Notes under the pieces: model-generated | Seen by the model: the letters and a program-made list of their open reading frames with translations, nothing else | What the model was told of the DNA's origin: nothing | Database searches by the model: none | Program-made: the position numbers and the translations under genes | In this document: piece after piece, positions 6,052-11,944 of the stretch | How the letters are laid out: each line of letters begins with the position of its first letter | How positions within the stretch are numbered: position 1 is the first letter of the stretch | NCBI GenBank assembly: GCA_023426625.1 | Contig: JAFAAJ010000308.1 | Location: 1-11,944, forward strand | Length of the DNA stretch: 11,944 nucleotides | Direction of reading: 5' to 3' | From: Bacteroidota bacterium | Lineage (GTDB): Bacteria; Bacteroidota; Bacteroidia; Flavobacteriales; Weeksellaceae

Positions 6052-6519
6052 ATGGAAGTAACAATAGAAATTCCCACTAAATCTTATTTGCGGAAATTCA
6101 TTGCAGTTGGTTTTGGTTCTGATATAAAACTAACTGAAAGGAACTGGATTGGAGTTCTTGTGCTCAATATCCTGAAAAGGAAAACATTTAAAAACCCAAG
6201 CTATGATTATAAGAGGTACAATTTTACTTATAATGATTCATTGACTTTTAAAGTACATTTGGATAAAACATACAGATACGGTTGCGTTTTGCTAGATCCA
6301 CAGAAATATTATATCAATCGTTCCATTGATGGTATTTTTAAGGACGAAATAATCAAGCAGGGACTGATTAATCAGAGTGCTTATAATATTGACTTTAAAA
6401 CGTCGATTCTTAATATCCTGGAAGCATATGATATTACTGAAGAGGAGTTAAATTATGAAACTATCAGAAAACATTATAATAGGAATTATAAGAAGTTTCA
6501 AAATAGAATGATTCTTTGA
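6052..6519 (+). CDS. Hypothetical protein at the head of the late module, possible regulator
   Basis: A 155-residue protein from ATG 6052. An in-frame ATG at 6013 would add 13 hydrophobic residues (VYFLFIW) encoded by the T-rich end of the repeat region. The internal start MEVTIEIPTKSYL is the more natural beta-strand opening. The middle is Tyr/Lys/Phe-rich and probably beta-stranded (about 55-85). The C-terminus, roughly 112-150, looks like several helices (ILNILEAYDITEEEL, then YETIRKHYNRNYKKF), so a helix-turn-helix is possible but not demonstrated. It is the first gene after the TTACA cluster and lies before the virion genes, a common place for a late regulator. That role is inference. 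Confidence 0.65.
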   Translation: MEVTIEIPTKSYLRKFIAVGFGSDIKLTERNWIGVLVLNILKRKTFKNPSYDYKRYNFTYNDSLTFKVHLDKTYRYGCVLLDPQKYYINRSIDGIFKDEIIKQGLINQSAYNIDFKTSILNILEAYDITEEELNYETIRKHYNRNYKKFQNRMIL

Positions 6520-6537
6520 CAAAAAAAATCCGAAAAT

Positions 6538-6993
6538 ATGGGACATTTTAAAAATATTGCAGAGTCATTTTACAGAGAAGTACGTAGAGTGGAAATTTAT
6601 AAAGCCGAAGATATTTCATATATAGACACCTTTAATGGAGTTTTCCCTGACACAGAGCAAATCGTTGTAAGCTTTGATATTGTTCCGGAGGGATATGACC
6701 GGGGGATCCGACCTAAAACTCAAAACGGCAATTATTTTACAGATATCAATATTAGCTTTTCTTTACTCGATATGTCTTTAGATACCGTTGATAAGTGTAA
6801 TCAGTATTTTAATAAAAAAGAGTTCGCAATTGTTTTGTATTCCAATATTGAGAAAATGTTACTCGGAAATGATAGAGAAAAACTTAAAATAGAAATAATA
6901 GACAATAGAAAAGAAGATAATTCCGGTAATGATGAATATACCATTGCGATTTCCGGTGATACTATTATTAAACCGCAAACTAAATACATATAA
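6538..6993 (+). CDS. Putative phage virion (tail or neck type) protein
   Basis: A 151-residue soluble protein with a helical start (IAESFYREVRRVEIY) followed by mainly beta structure. Its C-terminal half holds a pattern I associate with tail or tail-completion proteins of Bacteroidetes phages: EKMLLGNDREKLKIEI, then DNSGNDEYTIAISGDTII near the end. I cannot name the family with certainty. It lies 18 nt after the previous gene and 87 nt before the prohead protease gene, so it belongs to or directly precedes the virion module. No signal peptide or membrane segment is present. Alternatives are a virion morphogenesis protein or a non-structural late protein. Confidence 0.6.
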   Translation: MGHFKNIAESFYREVRRVEIYKAEDISYIDTFNGVFPDTEQIVVSFDIVPEGYDRGIRPKTQNGNYFTDINISFSLLDMSLDTVDKCNQYFNKKEFAIVLYSNIEKMLLGNDREKLKIEIIDNRKEDNSGNDEYTIAISGDTIIKPQTKYI

Positions 6994-7032
6994 TACAAGA
7001 GAGATAAATTAAAATCTTCTAGAAGTCTGTCC

Positions 7033-7063
7033 TTTCTTACCCCCTAACCTAAAAACATATTTG
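7033..7063 (+). promoter_or_regulatory. Weak candidate Bacteroidetes-type late promoter
   Basis: Bacteroidetes sigma factors recognise TTTG about 19-21 nt upstream of TAnnTTTG. Here TTTC at 7033-7036 is followed after 19 nt by CATATTTG at 7056-7063, one mismatch in each element. Transcription would start near 7070, giving a leader of about 10 nt before the protease ATG. The 87-nt gap and the start of the head genes make this a sensible place for a promoter, but both elements are imperfect. Confidence 0.3.
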
Positions 7064-7093
7064 TCCGTGAAATCAATACGATGCACGGACAAA
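7060..7093. promoter_or_regulatory. Perfect 10-bp inverted repeat enclosing the protease start codon
   Basis: TTTGTCCGTG at 7060-7069 and CACGGACAAA at 7084-7093 are exact reverse complements separated by 14 nt that include the ATG at 7081. Seven T's follow at 7095-7101, so as RNA this resembles an intrinsic terminator placed over the translation start. As DNA it could be an operator overlapping the candidate -7 element. Either way it is well placed to control expression of the head genes. Confidence 0.6.
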
Positions 7094-7896
7094 ATTTTTT
7101 TCTAAATCAACCACTGGCAATAGATAAGGCATTTCTATTGTCGCTTATTCCTAATCTGATTGTTGGATATCAGCAGAAGAATTTTCATACTGCAGAAACA
7201 ATTCTTCAGCAGGCGCAAAGCAGAATTGAAATCCAAGCAGCAGCTGCTCAATCTTCTGGAGCAGATGAATTTCCTGTTGTTTTAGACATAACGGGTCCAA
7301 TTATCAAGTATTCTTCCTGGTATTACTTAGGTACTCAGGATATGATTTCCATTTTAAGAAGACTGGATAAGAATCCATCCGTCTCAGGAATTGTTCTGAA
7401 TATAGATTCAGGTGGCGGTATGGTCTCAGGAACCGCAGAACTTACCCACACTATCAAAAATCTTAGTAAACCTACAATCGCCTATACAGGCGGTTATATG
7501 TGCTCTGCAGCAATGGACATTGCTTCTGGGGCAGATATCCGTATGGCTAATCCATTTGCCGATCTGATTGGATCTATAGGAACCATGCTATCACACCAGG
7601 ACTTTTCTAAAATGTTCGAGAAATGGGGGGCAACGATCTATGAGGTTTATGCTCCGCAATCCACTGAGAAAAATAAAGAATTCCGAGATCTCCAAAATGG
7701 TGATCCGAAAGCTTATGAGGAGAAACTGAAATCAATGACAGCTGACTTCATTTCCAGGATGCAGGAGAACCTGAAGGAAACATTAAAAGATGATGGCCAT
7801 GTGATGAAGGGTAGAACCTACTCGCCTCAAGAAGCCCTCTCAGTTGGGCTTATCAATGAAATCGGAACTCTCGAAGATGCTTTATCAAAATTTTAA
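7081..7896 (+). CDS. S49-family (SppA/protease-C-like) prohead protease
   Basis: A 271-residue serine peptidase of the SppA/ClpP-like S49 fold. Core strands are at about 66-73 (VVLDITGP) and 103-110, leading into the oxyanion-forming SGGG at 110-113. The nucleophile is Ser142 in GGYMCSAA. The general-base lysine is probably Lys197 or Lys199 in STEKNKEF, as S49 enzymes use a Ser-Lys dyad. SIGTM at 165-169 and a C-terminal AxxxGLINEIGT-type segment are also typical. In phages this enzyme matures the prohead by cleaving scaffold and sometimes capsid protein. The following scaffold-like and capsid genes agree. No signal peptide is present. No in-frame ATG occurs before residue 88, so ATG 7081 is the only good start, even though it lies inside a hairpin. 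Confidence 0.9.
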   Translation: MHGQNFFLNQPLAIDKAFLLSLIPNLIVGYQQKNFHTAETILQQAQSRIEIQAAAAQSSGADEFPVVLDITGPIIKYSSWYYLGTQDMISILRRLDKNPSVSGIVLNIDSGGGMVSGTAELTHTIKNLSKPTIAYTGGYMCSAAMDIASGADIRMANPFADLIGSIGTMLSHQDFSKMFEKWGATIYEVYAPQSTEKNKEFRDLQNGDPKAYEEKLKSMTADFISRMQENLKETLKDDGHVMKGRTYSPQEALSVGLINEIGTLEDALSKF

Positions 7897-7907
7897 AACG
7901 AAAATAA

Positions 7908-8342
7908 ATGAAGAAACTTTTGGCTGTTTTAGGTCTGCAGACTTTCACCTTCCAGAGCAATTTTTGGGGTGGAGGAAAGGCGCACGTAAAACTCGATGAA
8001 GAGCAGCTTAAGCTAATTGAAGCTGCATTGGACGAAAAAGGAAGCGGTGAGGAGGCACAAACCATTGCTGACCTTCAGGAGAAAGTTGCAGGCTTAGAAG
8101 CTGCTCAGGAAGCATTGACAGCAGCAATGAATCTTAATGGGATTGAAGCTAAAGAAGGACAGGCAATGGCCGATGCTATTGCTGATCTAGGAGCAAAATG
8201 CAAAGAATACGGTGATAGTAAAGAAACTCACTCAGCTCCTCCTACCAACGGAAAAGACAAAGGCGATGATTCCGGCTTAATCGAAGGTTTCATGGATCCT
8301 AACGCTGAACACAATCAACTTCTAACAAAATTACTCTCCTAA
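7908..8342 (+). CDS. Putative capsid scaffolding protein
   Basis: A 144-residue acidic, helical protein between the prohead protease and the major capsid gene, the usual place for a scaffold. The N-terminus MKKLLAVLGLQTF is followed by a coiled-coil-like region at about 28-100 rich in Ala, Glu and Leu (for example LQEKVAGLEAAQEAL). A disordered polar linker (about 104-122) leads to a short conserved-looking tail, LIEGFMDPNAEHNQLLTKLL, of the kind that binds capsid protein in other phages. The start is 11 nt after the protease stop, and the next gene begins 1 nt after its own stop. The N-terminus is mildly hydrophobic but too short and basic-aromatic for a convincing signal peptide. The role is inferred from order and composition. 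Confidence 0.7.
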   Translation: MKKLLAVLGLQTFTFQSNFWGGGKAHVKLDEEQLKLIEAALDEKGSGEEAQTIADLQEKVAGLEAAQEALTAAMNLNGIEAKEGQAMADAIADLGAKCKEYGDSKETHSAPPTNGKDKGDDSGLIEGFMDPNAEHNQLLTKLLS

Positions 8343-8343
8343 A

Positions 8344-9363
8344 ATGAAAATTGACGAAATTAAAATTGAGGTATGGAGATATCTCCAGAAGAATCCTAAA
8401 GTATTGCAAGCAGCTGTTTTGTCCTCTGCGATTGCCCTAAATGCTCATTCCACAACTATTACCAAGGTAAGAGGAGAATATCCTTCCTTACATTCTTTAA
8501 TCGGGCACGTGGTTCAGGGTTTTGATTCTAAAAAGGTAGTACCATTTGGTGAGATCCAGTTTAGAAAAAAAGCGATGAAAAACTATCATCAAAAGTTTGA
8601 CTTCAGATTAGATCCGGCTGAAATCATTGGAACTATCCTTCAGGATACGTATGATGAAGGCAAGGCTTTAAAAGATAAATCCATTTCAAAAACAGCAATT
8701 GATCTTTTATTGAAAAAAATCATTGATGATGTTAATATTTTGTCGGTTCAAGGGGTTTACAATGCTGCCAAAGTTGGGCTAAACAGTCCGGAATTCGGAT
8801 TTTCAATGGATGGTTTAAATGAGATTATCAGAAAATTATTATTGAATACCGATAATCCTGCCTTCTTAATTCCAGGAGATGCGATAACTCAATCAAATAT
8901 TGTAGATGTATTCACAAAATATGAGAGAGGTCTTCCAGAATTGATGAAGCCTAAAATCAAAAAGATTTTTACTTCTGTAACGGACGCTGAGGATTATGCT
9001 ATTGCATATGAAGATCAGTTTGGAAAAAATACAATCTATAAAGATGGTGACAAGCTGGTAACAAGATTAGGAAAACGTGAAATTGTAGGTATTGATGGTT
9101 TAACCAGGGGAACAATTATCTCAACTGTAGAAAACGGATTTGTTAAGATGGTTGATGCCATTGATAATCCTGCTACCATCACATCTGTTCAGGAGAATGG
9201 AAGAGTACTGGATATTCTTGGCGAATTTACTTTAGGGTATGATTTCGCAATCAATGAATTAACCTACGTGCATACTCCTGATGCTTCTAAAAACAGAGGA
9301 CTCGATAACCAAGAGTTGAATGATTTGTATTACCCATCTGAAAAAGGTTTAATCGCTTCATAA
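8344..9363 (+). CDS. Major capsid protein, probably HK97 fold
   Basis: A 339-residue protein directly after the protease and scaffold-like genes, with a length and order typical of an HK97-fold major capsid protein. The N-terminal helix region (about 1-35) is followed by a charged loop region around FDSKKVVPFGEIQFRKKAMK (60-79) that could form the E-loop. A long helical stretch follows (DTYDEGKALKDKSISKTAIDLLL), then an alpha/beta A- and P-domain region. It ends with strands including FTLGYDFAINELTYVHT, which resembles the C-terminus of capsid proteins in Bacteroidetes phages. No cleavage site can be stated from sequence alone. I am confident in the capsid call from context and overall pattern; the fold is inferred. 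Confidence 0.85.
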   Translation: MKIDEIKIEVWRYLQKNPKVLQAAVLSSAIALNAHSTTITKVRGEYPSLHSLIGHVVQGFDSKKVVPFGEIQFRKKAMKNYHQKFDFRLDPAEIIGTILQDTYDEGKALKDKSISKTAIDLLLKKIIDDVNILSVQGVYNAAKVGLNSPEFGFSMDGLNEIIRKLLLNTDNPAFLIPGDAITQSNIVDVFTKYERGLPELMKPKIKKIFTSVTDAEDYAIAYEDQFGKNTIYKDGDKLVTRLGKREIVGIDGLTRGTIISTVENGFVKMVDAIDNPATITSVQENGRVLDILGEFTLGYDFAINELTYVHTPDASKNRGLDNQELNDLYYPSEKGLIAS

Positions 9364-9371
9364 AAATAACT

Positions 9372-9737
9372 ATGTCAGAAAAAGATATTAATGTTCCTTT
9401 TGCAGATCTCTCTGCGGAGGAACTTCAAAAAGTTGCCTTAGAACAGGCTGAGAAAGCTGATGAGCTCTTAACTAAAGAAAATGAGCTAAATGAAAAAGAA
9501 AAGCAGCTTGCAAAGAAGGAAAAGGAACTGGCTAAAAAGGCAGGTGCTCCTAAAGTTTCTAAACCTGAACCGGGATTAGAATTTGAGTTTGAAGGGGAGA
9601 AATACGGATTTCTGGATACTGCTCCCAAAAAGATTTCGATCAATGGAAAAGGGTATTCTCAAAAAGAAATTGCAGAAAACGCAGAGCTCGCTTTACAGTT
9701 GATCGGAGGTAATAGTGGTTTAATCGTAAAAATTTAA
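9372..9737 (+). CDS. Putative small head protein with coiled coil
   Basis: A 121-residue protein. Residues 14-57 form an almost continuous coiled coil of Glu, Lys and Leu (ELLTKENELNEKEKQLAKKE). A Pro-rich linker at 59-67 leads to a compact C-terminal domain (about 68-121) with a short beta part (FEFEGEKYGFL) and a helical end, ALQLIGGNSGLIVKI. It lies 8 nt after the capsid gene and 3 nt before the next. Proteins in this position are often head-tail connectors, decoration proteins or assembly factors, and the C-terminal domain pattern seems familiar from Bacteroidetes phages. The exact function is not recognised. Confidence 0.65.
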   Translation: MSEKDINVPFADLSAEELQKVALEQAEKADELLTKENELNEKEKQLAKKEKELAKKAGAPKVSKPEPGLEFEFEGEKYGFLDTAPKKISINGKGYSQKEIAENAELALQLIGGNSGLIVKI

Positions 9738-9740
9738 AAG

Positions 9741-10313
9741 ATGCCAGATAATTGTTTTGAAGAAACCTATACAGAAAACCTGAATTATTGTCCTAATACC
9801 GATCTTGTTGCAGGGGTATCCGTTGACTTTTACTATACTCCGGTTGCATTTGTAGAAACATTTGTAAAGCCGGTGGTCACAGCTGCATCAACATATGCTG
9901 AAAGAATAACATTGCCGGCAAACAGTATAACTTTTAAAGCTGGTAAAGGATGGAAAAAGGCTACTATGCTTGTTGAAGAAGGAGAGTTGAAGCCTACCAT
10001 AGTGGGTAATAAAGGGAATAAAAAATCTAAAACTGATTTTGATTCTTATATTCCTAACTTTATTGCAGCCAACATTGGTTTTGTAGACACCCACAGAAAT
10101 ACTCCAATGATCTGGGCAATTCCAGATAGCACCGGTAAAAAATGGGTTGTTGGCAATCCTGATACTCCGGCATTCTTTGATAAGGCTGACAGCACAACCG
10201 GGAAAAAGCTAGAGGATAATTCAGGAACAGCGATTACGGTTACGGCCAATACGAAACCTTATGTATATGCCGGTGAAATTGTAGAACTTCCGGATACTCC
10301 TGAAACGCCTTAA
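9741..10313 (+). CDS. Putative virion structural protein (tail-tube-like or decoration-like)
   Basis: A 190-residue protein that appears all beta, with many Thr, Gly and Asn turns, as expected for tail-tube or capsid-decoration proteins. Residues 131-160 carry GKKWVVGNPDTPAFF followed by the STTGKKLEDNSGTAI segment. I associate this arrangement with structural proteins of Bacteroidetes phages, in which a strand-turn unit with a bound-surface Gly-Asn motif precedes a GT-rich hairpin. There is no signal peptide, although the first residues (CFEETYTENLNYC) contain two cysteines. It sits 3 nt after the coiled-coil gene and 2 nt before the next, in the head/tail block. Tail tube is my first guess, decoration protein the second. 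Confidence 0.65.
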   Translation: MPDNCFEETYTENLNYCPNTDLVAGVSVDFYYTPVAFVETFVKPVVTAASTYAERITLPANSITFKAGKGWKKATMLVEEGELKPTIVGNKGNKKSKTDFDSYIPNFIAANIGFVDTHRNTPMIWAIPDSTGKKWVVGNPDTPAFFDKADSTTGKKLEDNSGTAITVTANTKPYVYAGEIVELPDTPETP

Positions 10314-10315
10314 TC

Positions 10316-10615
10316 ATGGAAAAGTATTTTTTATTGGTAGTAAAGCCAGGAGCTGTAGTAAATAGGCCGAATGGTCAAAAGCAGATATTGACGGACGTTC
10401 CTAAAAATGCTCTTGAATTATGGGAAGAAGGTTCATCAACTCTCTGCCTTCGCAAAGACGGTCTGGAGCTTTTGAACGAATTTTCCAAACAGCGTCTGGA
10501 AAAAGTTTTGCAGTTACGAAAGAATTTGAACTATAAAGCAGAAGTTCAACTTTTGGAAATTGCCATCAAAACTTTTGGAAAGCCTAAAAAAACAGATAAA
10601 TCAACCGGAAAATAA
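10316..10615 (+). CDS. Hypothetical small late protein
   Basis: A 99-residue basic protein with a beta-rich N-terminal half (YFLLVVKPGAVVNRP, then QKQILTDVP) and a helical C-terminal half (LLNEFSKQRLEKVLQLRK). It ends in a Lys-rich tail. It begins 2 nt after the previous stop and is followed by a terminator 28 nt downstream, so it is the last gene of this transcription block. The position between a tail-tube-like gene and the terminator would suit a small connector or chaperone, but no family is recognised. No frameshift signal of the tail-chaperone type was seen at its end. Confidence 0.7.
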   Translation: MEKYFLLVVKPGAVVNRPNGQKQILTDVPKNALELWEEGSSTLCLRKDGLELLNEFSKQRLEKVLQLRKNLNYKAEVQLLEIAIKTFGKPKKTDKSTGK

Positions 10616-10643
10616 ACAATTTCTCATTGTTAAGTATAGTTAG

Positions 10644-10669
10644 AACCTCCAGCAATGGAGGTTTTTTTT
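10644..10669 (+). terminator. Intrinsic terminator abutting the next start codon
   Basis: AACCTCC (10644-10650) pairs with GGAGGTT (10657-10663) around the loop AGCAAT. Eight T's at 10662-10669 follow or overlap the 3' arm. It is a clear intrinsic terminator after the gene at 10316-10615. Its T-tract ends only 4 nt before ATG 10674, and the GGAGG in its 3' arm is the only strong Shine-Dalgarno-like motif near a start in this window. Confidence 0.85.
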
Positions 10670-10673
10670 GGAT

Positions 10674-11390
10674 ATGGAAAAACATCAGCAAAACATAGAA
10701 CTTTACCTTAGTTCCGGAGGAGATCCGAAACTGGCCTTGAGGTATAAAACTCCTACATTAGATAACCGTGCTAAAATCACATACTTGTTATCACAGATTG
10801 ATTCTTCTGTAGAAAAAAAAGAAAATTCTTTGAAACTAAATATTGGAAGTTTTGGACAAAAAGTAGATATCTTAAAAAAAATAGTGCCGTCTCCGGTTCT
10901 GGGGAAAATAGAACCAACAAAGCCTAAATTTCTTGGCTTAATTACCCAATATCCTGTTGAGCTGCATTCTACTTATAATGATGCCTTTTCTTCTTGGTTA
11001 TATCTTTGCAGCTTAAAAATAAAACTGAATATAATTTCTCCGGAAGATGAAGTCGCAGCTTATGATTTGCAGACTAAAATATTAAGAGAGATTCAAAAGT
11101 TTGATCGATATCGAAAAGCACTGGATCATTACATTGAAACCAAGCGAATCTTACCTACGGAAAGTAAAAAAAATTTTTCGTCAATGTCAGCACTGGAGCT
11201 CGACCGGGAAAAAAGGAATCTTGCCGGTCTTATCTGCAGGAGAAAACAAACCATTGCCAAAATGAAAGGTGAACTCCCGGAAGTGACAGCCCCGGACTAC
11301 AATAAAAAGTTAGCCGCCATTAATAATAAACTTGAGCAGCTGGAGTTTCTGGTCCTGGATCAAGAAAAAATACTCAAATTGCTTGCTTGA
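10674..11390 (+). CDS. Hypothetical helical late protein
   Basis: A 238-residue, mostly helical and Lys/Glu/Leu-rich protein. The start at ATG 10674 is preferred over TTG 10668, which lies inside the T-tract of the upstream terminator. Residues 94-160 hold a helical bundle-like region (YPVELHSTYNDAFSSWLYL, then LDHYIETKRILP). The C-terminal third (about 172-238) reads as coiled coil, ending in LEQLEFLVLDQEKILKLL. No transmembrane segment or catalytic motif is present. In phages of this type, helical proteins in this part of the map may be tail-assembly or head-completion factors, but I do not recognise it. Expression seems to require read-through of the terminator directly upstream or a promoter I did not find. 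Confidence 0.7.
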   Translation: MEKHQQNIELYLSSGGDPKLALRYKTPTLDNRAKITYLLSQIDSSVEKKENSLKLNIGSFGQKVDILKKIVPSPVLGKIEPTKPKFLGLITQYPVELHSTYNDAFSSWLYLCSLKIKLNIISPEDEVAAYDLQTKILREIQKFDRYRKALDHYIETKRILPTESKKNFSSMSALELDREKRNLAGLICRRKQTIAKMKGELPEVTAPDYNKKLAAINNKLEQLEFLVLDQEKILKLLA

Positions 11391-11423
11391 TGGTAAAATT
11401 TCATTTTATTTGAAAAAAAAGTA

Positions 11424-11627
11424 ATGAAACAATTAATTGAAGCATTAACAATTTTGCTTAAATATGGAAATCCAGATTATCCAACACATTGTGAACATGA
11501 TGAATTGTATGTGAATATAGATCCGGGACTAGTTTCGGAAGATGATAAAAAACGCCTTGACGAACTTGGATTTTTATTATCGGATGATGGTTACGGTTTT
11601 ATTTCTTTTAAATACGGAAGTTGTTAA
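11424..11627 (+). CDS. Small acidic protein of a widespread phage/plasmid-type family
   Basis: A 67-residue acidic protein with the pattern LTILLKYGNP, then HCEHDELYVNI, then a C-terminal DDGYGFISFKYGSC. I believe this layout, with the EHD and F.YGSC ends, belongs to a small family found in phages and plasmids of many bacteria. I know no established function and could not check the match. A conserved His-Cys-Glu-His-Asp cluster at about 22-26 could bind a metal, which is speculation. It starts 33 nt after the previous gene behind an A-rich leader (GAAAAAAAAGTA) and ends 5 nt before the next start. Confidence 0.75.
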   Translation: MKQLIEALTILLKYGNPDYPTHCEHDELYVNIDPGLVSEDDKKRLDELGFLLSDDGYGFISFKYGSC

Positions 11628-11632
11628 TTTTT

Positions 11633-11944
11633 ATGAGTAATAAAAGACGTATCCGGAAGCGAATTGAAAAATCAGGAATTGGTGTCTTGGTCAAAGCTGA
11701 TGGATCCACTCAAGAATTCAGAATTTCTGATGATATCATTGCTTTATTTAATCAGAAATTTGATAAAGATATTCAAAGTGTAGAGCTTTTGAACTTCTCC
11801 AGAAACAAAGGAAAGCAAGCAAGCTTTGAAGTAATTTTTAAAATGTTACAGCCACAGGAAAGGCAATGGGAGCTTGCAGAAGTTACTCGACCAATAACGA
11901 TCAAACCGATCAATGATGATTTTTTTTCAGAGAATTATTACTGT
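11633..11944 (+). CDS. Hypothetical protein, 5' part only
   Basis: The frame opens at ATG 11633, 5 nt after the previous stop, and stays open to the end of the window, giving the first 104 residues of a longer protein. The N-terminus is strongly basic (MSNKRRIRKRIEKSG). After that comes a beta-rich stretch with alternating hydrophobic residues (GIGVLVKADG, then SFEVIFKML, then RPITIKPI). No motif is recognised. Composition and the tight junction support a real gene. It could be another structural or head-tail protein, but the missing C-terminus prevents any better call. Confidence 0.6.
   Translation, partial: MSNKRRIRKRIEKSGIGVLVKADGSTQEFRISDDIIALFNQKFDKDIQSVELLNFSRNKGKQASFEVIFKMLQPQERQWELAEVTRPITIKPINDDFFSENYYC

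Noticed and set aside
7016..7025. The 10-nt perfect palindrome CTTCTAGAAG before the protease gene.
   Set aside because: Short palindromes arise by chance, and no second copy or extended symmetry was found nearby.
9425..9643. A minus-strand Ser/Phe-rich frame opposite the coiled-coil head protein.
   Set aside because: The Ser/Phe repeats are the complement of Glu/Lys codons in the sense coiled coil, a typical shadow.
10615..10631. Small inverted repeat AACAAT/ATTGTT just before the terminator at 10644.
   Set aside because: Six AT-rich pairs make a weak stem, it has no T-tract, and the adjacent terminator explains the site.
11382..11412. Possible Bacteroidetes promoter (CTTG, 19 nt, TTTATTTG) before the gene at 11424.
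   Set aside because: Both elements are mismatched, the first lies inside the preceding gene, and such matches are frequent in AT-rich DNA.

Overview
The window looks like part of a tailed-phage or prophage genome (siphovirus-like) from a low-GC Bacteroidetes host, most likely a flavobacterium of the Chryseobacterium/Flavobacterium type. The host call rests on AT-rich DNA, start codons mostly preceded by A-rich sequence rather than Shine-Dalgarno motifs, a predominance of TAA stops, and protein sequences that resemble families I know from Bacteroidetes phages. It is inference, because no database search was possible. Every supported gene is on the + strand and packing is tight, with many ATGA-type or few-base junctions. 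No integrase, transposase, terminase, portal, tRNA or host housekeeping gene is visible, so I cannot tell a prophage from a free phage.

Positions 1-5652 form the early/replication module. A run of small unrecognised genes (1-1560) leads into a 139-residue P-loop ATPase (1557-1976) and a 988-residue primase-helicase (1979-4945). The latter has a cysteine-free CHC2-like N-terminus, a Toprim-like domain whose expected catalytic Glu appears to be Thr, and an SF3/D5-type helicase domain. Two small genes follow (4914-5258 and 5353-5652), then a strong intrinsic terminator (5691-5724).

Positions 5653-6051 are about 400 bp of non-coding, very AT-rich DNA. From 5794 to 5993 it holds twelve copies of the pentamer TTACA or its complement. 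They are arranged as direct pairs spaced 8 nt apart and as inverted pairs. Two more direct pairs flank the gene at 5353-5652. This is the most striking unexplained signal here, and an iteron-type replication origin or an early/late control region are the leading readings.

Positions 6052-11944 hold the virion module: a possible regulator (6052), a possible tail-type protein (6538), an S49-family prohead protease (7081), a scaffold-like protein (7908), the major capsid protein (8344), a coiled-coil head protein (9372), a tail-tube-like or decoration-like protein (9741) and several small or partly seen genes. Two hairpins sit on gene starts in this module. A 10-bp inverted repeat with the protease ATG in its loop is at 7060-7093. 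A terminator whose T-tract ends 4 nt before the next ATG, with a GGAGG in its 3' arm, is at 10644-10669. Terminase and portal genes, which usually precede the protease, are absent from the expected place.
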